Positions 62,198 to 64,000 of a DNA stretch of 64,000 bases are shown here, one piece after another (the stretch's first letter is position 1; the number at the start of each line of letters is the position of its first letter). Origin of the DNA: Welwitschia mirabilis. Taxonomy: Eukaryota > Gnetophyta > Gnetopsida > Welwitschiales. The position numbers and the translations under genes were made by a program. The stretch covers positions 151,762,791-151,826,790 of the forward strand of contig JBOZIK010000001.1 of NCBI GenBank assembly GCA_051453625.1, read 5' to 3'. The notes under the pieces were generated by a model. The model did not search any database, was not told the DNA's origin, and saw only the letters and a program-made list of their open reading frames with translations.

Positions 62198-62374
62198 TTA
62201 TAATTTCATAATTGGGCCTGAGCACAAATAAACCCAAGTGAGGTTCTAACTCAAAAACTAATTGGCAATGGGTGGAGTAACTTACTAGCTTTATATGCAT
62301 GCTTAGGGCCTTTTTATTTTATCAATGTGGGACAACACCAACTTATATTTTCCACTATTCACTTATACTTTTCA
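62198..62374 (-). repeat. TRIM LTR D, outer end shortened
   Basis: Starts TTATAATTTCATAATTGGGC. The second 31-bp unit is shortened to CACTATTCACTTATAC, and the end TTTTCA touches the right 53-bp repeat. Confidence 0.75.
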
Positions 62375-62377
62375 TGG

Positions 62378-62430
62378 ATAAGGGGGAAGGTAATGCATGA
62401 GGTGTTCATAACTATGCATTGGTCAATTGA
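62378..62430 (+). repeat. 53-bp direct repeat flanking the TRIM array, right copy
   Basis: Partner of 61218-61270. Shares AAGG.GAAGGTAATGCATGA and TCAATTG, with only transition differences. Confidence 0.8.
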
Positions 62431-62843
62431 TATTATGCTCTTATTATGCTAGAAAGAATTGCATTTTACTTTTATTTTAATGCTCTTAATATCAAATTTT
62501 CCATTACCATCGATTGCCATTAAGGGAGGCTAAACAGTAACTCTTTAATTAATAGTTCGCATAACTATAAATTCACCTGATAGGAAAGGAGACTATGCAT
62601 TTAGCTAGAAATGTACACAGTGAACATTTCAAAGTGCTAAGAAATGAGGTTTTAGTAATGTTTAGGGATGCACAACTACAAGCAAACTACCTATAGAGTT
62701 TTTCTTCATTAATCAACAAAGCCATTTCCAAGCCAATACTACCAAAAAAATAGGTGAAGGAAATAATCGATGCTACTAATAAATGTAATTGATGCAATTC
62801 TAATAATCTTGACTAAAAATGTATTTCCTTTTACTCAATTCCT

Positions 62844-62940
62844 AATGTCTACCTAATTGGTTAGCAAGGTAGTAATAAGAAATTAAGGTAGGAATGCAGA
62901 GCTTTTAAGTTCAAATCTCAACAAGGCAAACTAAATTTTT
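62844..62940 (+). other. Possible tRNA-derived SINE head
   Basis: CTACCTAATTGGTTAGCA (62849-62866) resembles an RNA polymerase III A box with its tRNA D-arm context. AAGTTCAAATCTC (62907-62919) resembles a B box (GGTTCGAATCC) after transitions. The two are about 59 bases apart, more than in a tRNA but possible for a plant SINE. The segment does not fold as a tRNA, and no 3' tail or flanking repeat was fixed. Confidence 0.35.
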
Positions 62941-63359
62941 ATTTAATTTAAGACCATAGGATACACACTTAATTAAGAAATTCCCTTTTTAGATAACCAT
63001 GAACTATGTTAATTATTTTCTAACTAGTAAATAAAATTTGCTATGTTACATAATTCTTATGTTTATTTCTTAAACATACCAATAACAAAAAGAGAAGACT
63101 AATTATTTAATACTTAGCAATAATCAAAGCTTTTAAGAAGAAACTTACATTAAAAATTAAATATAGTAATTTCCTTTTAAATCAAATAGATATAAAAGAA
63201 ATATTACTTAAACAACATTCATATTTGTTTCTTAAATTATAAAAATAATTACTTTAAGTATAATACAAGGTCCTTCAAATGTAAAATTAAAAATATTTAA
63301 CTTCCATATAGGCTCAGTAATACATAATATTTCCAGACATGTGAATCACATAAAAGACA
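62941..63359. other. AT-rich region, nothing recognised
   Basis: No motif seen. It may be the body of the possible SINE or unrelated spacer. Confidence 0.4.
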
Positions 63360-64000
63360 CCCAACTTTAACTTCGTTTCACCTCATCTTATAAAGATTTT
63401 TCTACATAATAAGCATGGTGTAAAAACTATACCATTATAGTTCCCAGTGTGTTCCATAACCAGGTTTAGGATAAGGGAGTTTCCAATGCTTAAAAGGGAT
63501 CTTCAAGAATAACTAATAACCAAAATCTCATATCAGACATAATATTTGAGGTACAAACATCTAATTCTTGGTAAACATAAAATTGTTTGATGAATAGTGT
63601 GCCCTATCAGAGGGGTATCAATTACCCATTATCTAGAGGATTATTACCTTTAGGTAGGATAATCCCTTAAAGCTATAAAACATCATGTCATGCAATAGCT
63701 AGATAAGTAATCACCCTGATCTCTAACAGCCACTCCTATGGCTAATAAGAGTCCTTTAGGTGGCCTACCCCTTGAAGCCACATGACTTAGTCATATAATA
63801 AAGCTTTAAACATAGTAGATAAATCATAGTAAGGATATTTATGCATAAGAAAAATATTTACTTGAGACATGTATTAAGGATGCAAGAATCATTTAGGACA
63901 TATAAGAAATAGATAAAGTGCATGAATCATACAAGAGATTAGAGAAAATACCATAGAACCATAAAAAGGAATGAAATAAGGATCATGAAACCATATCAAT
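63360..64000. repeat. Possible LTR fragment running off the right edge
   Basis: CCCAGTGTGTTCCATAACCA followed by GGTTTAGGATAAGGGAGTTT is laid out like CCTAATATGATTCATGGTAAG plus GCTTAGATGGGAAAGGAAAG in the Tekay-like LTR near 45,590. Above-average G+C and short duplicated words (TAGGTAGGATAATCCC, AGGTGGCCTACCCC) also fit an LTR. No border is present in the window. Confidence 0.3.

Larger units (their letters stand above)
61271..62374 (-). mobile_element. Tandem TRIM array: four LTRs, three internal segments
   Basis: TRIMs are tiny non-coding LTR retrotransposons that depend on proteins from other elements. Four LTRs of about 187 bp alternate with three internal segments of about 121 bp, so the period is 308-310 bp. 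On the minus strand each LTR starts TGTGGAAAATATAAGTG and ends AATTCTAAC(T/A). Each internal segment starts TGGTATCAGAGC-like (tRNA-iMet primer site) and ends with a GTGAGGGG-type polypurine tract. Each LTR has a minus-strand TATA motif in GCATATAAAGC and an internal 31-bp direct duplication. No target duplication of 5 bp is seen at the array ends. Such chains are thought to form by unequal recombination between LTRs. Confidence 0.8.

Noticed and set aside
62004-62300. 98-residue minus-strand frame
   Set aside because: It runs across LTR and internal segments of the TRIM array, which is non-coding.
61271-62374. CRISPR-like or satellite array
   Set aside because: Units are over 300 bp with primer site and polypurine tract in LTR-retrotransposon order; there are no short repeats with unique spacers, and the DNA is plant.

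Overview
The window is plant nuclear DNA made almost entirely of old, decayed transposable elements. It is extremely A+T rich and CpG-poor, and I found no intact host protein gene. The elements are of flowering-plant type: SIRE-type Ty1/copia, Athila/Tat and Tekay-like Ty3/gypsy, a TRIM array, CACTA TNP2 remains and a LINE. The SIRE LTR style, with many GTCGAC-like motifs, made me think of a monocot such as a palm, but this is weak. Most in-frame stops sit where CAG, CAA, CGA or TGG is expected, and catalytic Asp/Glu codons have become Asn/Lys. Both patterns fit long decay by methylation-driven C-to-T change on both strands. Nine-tenths of the short open frames are chance. Eight runs of N interrupt the sequence.

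Layout. 1-2.4 kb: nothing recognised. 2.4-9.0 kb: two broken copies of a CACTA (En/Spm) TNP2 transposase on the + strand. 9-16.2 kb: nothing recognised beyond low-complexity tracts. 16,172-25,935: a complete-structure SIRE-type copia element (+) with both LTRs, primer binding site, gag, protease, integrase, RT, RNase H, an extra 3' ORF, polypurine tract and a perfect 5-bp target duplication AAGAG. 25.9-31.2 kb: nothing recognised. About 31.2-33.25 kb plus 43.03-43.25 kb: one LINE (+) split by 33,251-43,022, an Athila/Tat-type gypsy element (-) with LTRs, a tRNA-Asp-type primer site, gag, protease, RT, RNase H, integrase and target duplication ATAGA. Joining the LINE across one copy of that duplication keeps its reading frame.

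About 45.2-55.75 kb: a direct-repeat pair that looks like LTRs of a Tekay-like gypsy element (-), with a polypurine tract but no recognisable pol between them. 55.75-61.2 kb: mostly unassigned, with a 91-bp direct repeat spaced exactly 1,700 bp and a region that resembles a gypsy LTR promoter. 61,271-62,374: a tandem array of a TRIM (LTR-internal-LTR-internal-LTR-internal-LTR) on the - strand, between 53-bp direct repeats. 62.85 kb: a possible tRNA-derived SINE head. 63.4-64 kb: possibly the edge of another LTR.

These pieces do not work together as a pathway; they record successive insertions. The LINE is older than the Athila element inside it. The LTR pairs of the SIRE and Athila elements look only roughly 80% alike by eye, so both insertions are old. 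All coding assignments come from reading translated motifs by eye. No alignment or database search was run.
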